From the NCBI GenBank assembly GCA_023091735.1, contig JALKBU010000018.1, positions 62,001 to 126,000 of the forward strand: a stretch of 64,000 bases of DNA, in the 5' to 3' direction. This document shows, piece by piece, positions 61,474 to 64,000 of this stretch. Position numbers and translations under genes: made by a program. The stretch's first letter is position 1; each line of letters starts with the position of its first letter. Below the pieces are notes generated by a model. It ran no database searches and had not been told where the DNA came from. It saw only the letters and a list, made by a program, of their open reading frames with translations. The DNA is from Trichomonas tenax (lineage: Eukaryota > Parabasalia > Trichomonadida > Trichomonadidae).

Positions 61474-63375
61474 TAATTAACGAGTGATAGTCACTTTTTA
61501 TTATTTTTGTCACGTAAAAATTGTTTTGTCAATTTATATAAAACATCCATCTAACATTATCGAATCATCATATATCCAAAGATTTAACCAAATATAAAAA
61601 GCATTTAAAGGTCCCCCACGTGAAAATAAAACAACTCCCGGCCTTGCCGTTGATATGGTAGCATCCCCACATGCTGTATATTAACATATATCATTTCCTA
61701 AGAGATTTGTAAAACCATTTTCGAGATCTGAACAACCATCGGGCTTTTCCCCATTTCCCATATGGAGGTCTTCCTCACGTGCGTCCCCAAATGGGGAAAA
61801 ATTATATTTTACATTAAAAAGTGTTTTTTTTGGAAAATGGGGAAAACTTTTTACAGTGGGGAATCATACATTAGATCGGGAAATACACCGCGAATTCATG
61901 GTTTCAATTTCAAAGAAAACTAAATACCTTTCTTCGTATCCCCATTTTTCCTCTCAATTTTCCCTACAGGTAACACGAATTTGAATACCCGCCACGCATT
62001 TTTTAGTTGGAGAAAAAACTTAAATAACGTGTAAAAAGTGCCCCCAGATGTTTGATCTGATAAGCCTAAATCGTCATTGAGCCAATTTAAAAAAAGTATT
62101 TTTTTACTATAAAATTTAAAAAGTTTTCAAATTTTCATATTTAAATCATGTTTATTTCCTTAATCATATAAGTCAAAATGATTATTAATAAATTATAAGT
62201 AAAAATATTAGTTTAAGACATTATGTTATCGAATTATTTCTTGGTATTTGATATAAATTTCTACATTTTAATCAAGTTAGAAGCAAATATTGTTCAAAAA
62301 TCATATACATATCCCATGCCAATGGATTGCATTTAATACTTTCAGATAAATAGAAATTGCAAGAAATTTATTGTAATTATGTAGAAATATGCTTTATTAT
62401 ACGAAAATTTATACTCTATTGTGCCTGAGATGTACGTGTACAAGGTTAATGCTTCATGATAGGGAAAAATTGTATAATCGATATATTCGTTAGGTTATTT
62501 TAATATGTAGTTTTATAACATAAGTGATCAGTACTACAAATAGAGACAATGCTTTGACTTCATTGCATCCTAAATTATCTTGGAGTTGAGTTCTGATTCA
62601 GATCTCAAAAACAATTTTACAGATCTCTGTAAAACTTAGAAGATCTATCTGGTTTTGGGAGTCTAGTATTTGTGTTATCTCTATAAGATGGGCGTTATTT
62701 TATTTTTGGGTTCTGAGATGCCGAATTTAGCATAGTGATTCAAAGATGTGGGACGCTTTCTGATCCTTTGAGAATACAGTGGTTGCGATGTGAGTATTTA
62801 ACAACGAAATTAAATTTAAATTTGATATTTTTGGCGATTTATTTTATTAACATGGTATAAGATCCTCAGGATCAAGAGAAGACGAAGTGCACTAATGAGT
62901 ACATGCAAATTTATTCTTTAATAGAAAAGCTGTGCATCAACTTTTTAACGTTCGAAACTCACTTTTTTGAGTTCTCGAAATAACGAACATTTTCGTAGGC
63001 CACCCTTAAGCATTTGGATTTTTCATGTTATAATATTTTCAACAATATCAATTTTCATGTTTTGAATCCTATCTTTAAGCACATTTAATGCTCAACTTGA
63101 GTCGATTACAAAGGCATAAGCATATTATTTTTAATATTAAATTCTTCATTTTTTGCTTCAAAGAAGCTGCAATTGATTAATTTTTTCGTGCGTGTTATTG
63201 TATTAAATTCATCTGGTTGAGTTATGCTCCAACTTTTGAAAAAAAAAGAAAAATTATTTGAGAACGGTTAGCGAGCTGTGGCCTGCGCGAAAAAGTGCGT
63301 GTTTCCATATGAAAAGTTTGGTTTTATTCCATATTCAAAACAAATACATATATGGAGAAAATCATTCTTGGTAAT
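61474..63375. other. 1.9 kb spacer with C-run/G-run repeat block
   Basis: 61600-62050 contains repeated CCCCATTT and AAATGGGG units in both orientations (about 61749, 61786, 61829, 61856, 61940), then a TTTTCCCTACAGGTAAC string that recurs in similar form near 32475. 62100-63375 is A+T-rich; CCACCCTTAAG near 63001 looks like a transposon end. No gene supported. Confidence 0.4.
61740..61975. repeat. CCCCATTT/AAATGGGG repeat block
   Basis: Five or more copies of a C4-A-T3 core alternate in orientation, far above expectation in A+T-rich sequence. The last copy plus its flank (CCCCATTTTTCCTC then CCCTACAGGTAAC) resembles 32459-32488. Probably a dispersed non-coding repeat or the end of a mobile element. 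Confidence 0.5.
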
Positions 63376-63819
63376 TTAAATATCTCTGCATATTTCCTTG
63401 ACATTAGCAGTTGGTGCATAAATAACGACCCATTTAAGACACCAAACTCCATCAAGACATTCAAATTGCCATTCTCCTGTTTCATTATTGAAGTTGAATG
63501 ATCCCTTTGGATTCTGTGCTTCAATGGCCTGATGAAGCTCTGATCCAAGGAGAGATGCCTTAACAATCTCTGTTCTCTGAGCGGAATAGCCTTCGTTGAC
63601 TTCAAGGATGAAACAAATGTTGAGTGTGTCGGTGGATGTAAGTGGGAATGGTGGAATATCGTTAGTATATAGACCAATCATCGCTGGAGCATCAGGAACA
63701 GACTTTTTAACTCTAACATCAAAGAAGACATGGCCGCCCATATCATTGATCTGAAGTGTGCCTGTCCAGAAGACGTTTTTATCCAATGAAAGACGTTGAA
63801 GTTGATTTGCTGTTGTCAT
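63376..63819 (-). CDS. Hypothetical conserved-looking protein
   Basis: 147 residues from the ATG at 63819; the open frame continues to 63861 but only with a TTG. Strand-rich: LDKNVFWTGTLQINDMGG, VFFDVRVKKS, TDTLNICFILEVNEG and WCLKWVVIYAPTANVKE look like a beta-sandwich. No signal peptide or membrane segment. Not assigned to a family; GC-richer and well-balanced codons suggest a normal host gene. ATGTAAAGTTTACAC at 63864-63878 lies just upstream. Confidence 0.65.
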   Translation of the reverse strand: MTTANQLQRLSLDKNVFWTGTLQINDMGGHVFFDVRVKKSVPDAPAMIGLYTNDIPPFPLTSTDTLNICFILEVNEGYSAQRTEIVKASLLGSELHQAIEAQNPKGSFNFNNETGEWQFECLDGVWCLKWVVIYAPTANVKEICRDI

Positions 63820-64000
63820 TGAAATATTTTTTTTAATGCACGTTATTTTAAAATTGACCAATAATGTAAAGTTTACACAAATAACCTTAAATACATCTTA
63901 AATATATTTTTGGCTATTAAGCTTTGTAAGTTATTGGGGTTAATATGCTCCTCAATTGCAGTTCGTTTTAAGCTATATTTTGTCAAAATAACAAAATTTT
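63820..64000. other. Upstream flank, A+T-rich
   Basis: 5' flank of the last gene; holds a partial TGTAAA...TTTACA palindrome (63866-63877). Nothing else is supported before the window ends. Confidence 0.4.

Noticed and set aside
1..64000. CRISPR arrays, rRNA or tRNA genes
   Set aside because: No regularly spaced repeats, no rRNA-like stretch and no pair of A- and B-box sequences with a cloverleaf was found on either strand by eye.

Overview
The window is about 70% A+T, with intronless genes on both strands separated by short or long A+T-rich spacers. Four things point to a parabasalid protist, most likely Tritrichomonas or a close relative: an initiator-binding-domain protein of the trichomonad type, a decayed Maverick/Polinton element with a capsid gene, relics of a beta-helix surface-protein family, and a flagellar dynein-regulatory-complex subunit. 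The species is inferred, not proven.

Layout. 1-262 is the 3' end of a 14-3-3 gene. 634-2405 holds a degenerate ALG5-like glycosyltransferase and an initiator-binding protein. 2.4-9.6 kb is mostly gene-poor, with a GC-rich hairpin, a mariner transposase tail (5.09-5.42 kb) and a pseudokinase-Sel1 gene. 9.6-16 kb carries a LysM-like protein, a PH-LRR (CARMIL-like) protein and a helical-repeat protein. 16-17 kb is a broken beta-helix surface gene. 18.9-25.3 kb carries an R2R3 Myb, a small membrane protein, a coiled-coil protein, an Arl GTPase and a WD40 protein. 25.3-33.2 kb is gene-poor and contains a terminal-inverted-repeat element, several hairpins, a small coiled-coil gene behind an E2F-type palindrome, and a previously hidden fragment of a tyrosine recombinase. 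33.25-42.2 kb is one 2987-residue HECT ubiquitin ligase. 43.3-44.4 kb has a charged protein and an EF-hand protein.

46.4-52.9 kb is the most unusual part: a decayed Maverick/Polinton (virus-like) island. It holds a major-capsid-like gene with a lost start and two internal stops, a probable minor capsid gene, tail-fibre-like genes, a small amphipathic basic protein with an internal stop, a 20-residue membrane micro-ORF and other small ORFs. An A/T-rich promoter-like block lies next to several of its start codons. No polymerase, integrase or packaging ATPase is visible.

53.2-63.8 kb returns to host genes: a 999-residue coiled-coil protein, an SCY1-like pseudokinase with repeated acidic-tryptophan motifs, a protein O-mannosyltransferase, an axonemal DRC8-like protein and an unknown conserved-looking protein. 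Several host genes fit membrane traffic and glycosylation (SCY1-like, Arl, O-mannosyltransferase, ALG5-like), the cytoskeleton and flagellum (CARMIL-like, DRC8, coiled coils) and transcription (IBD, Myb).
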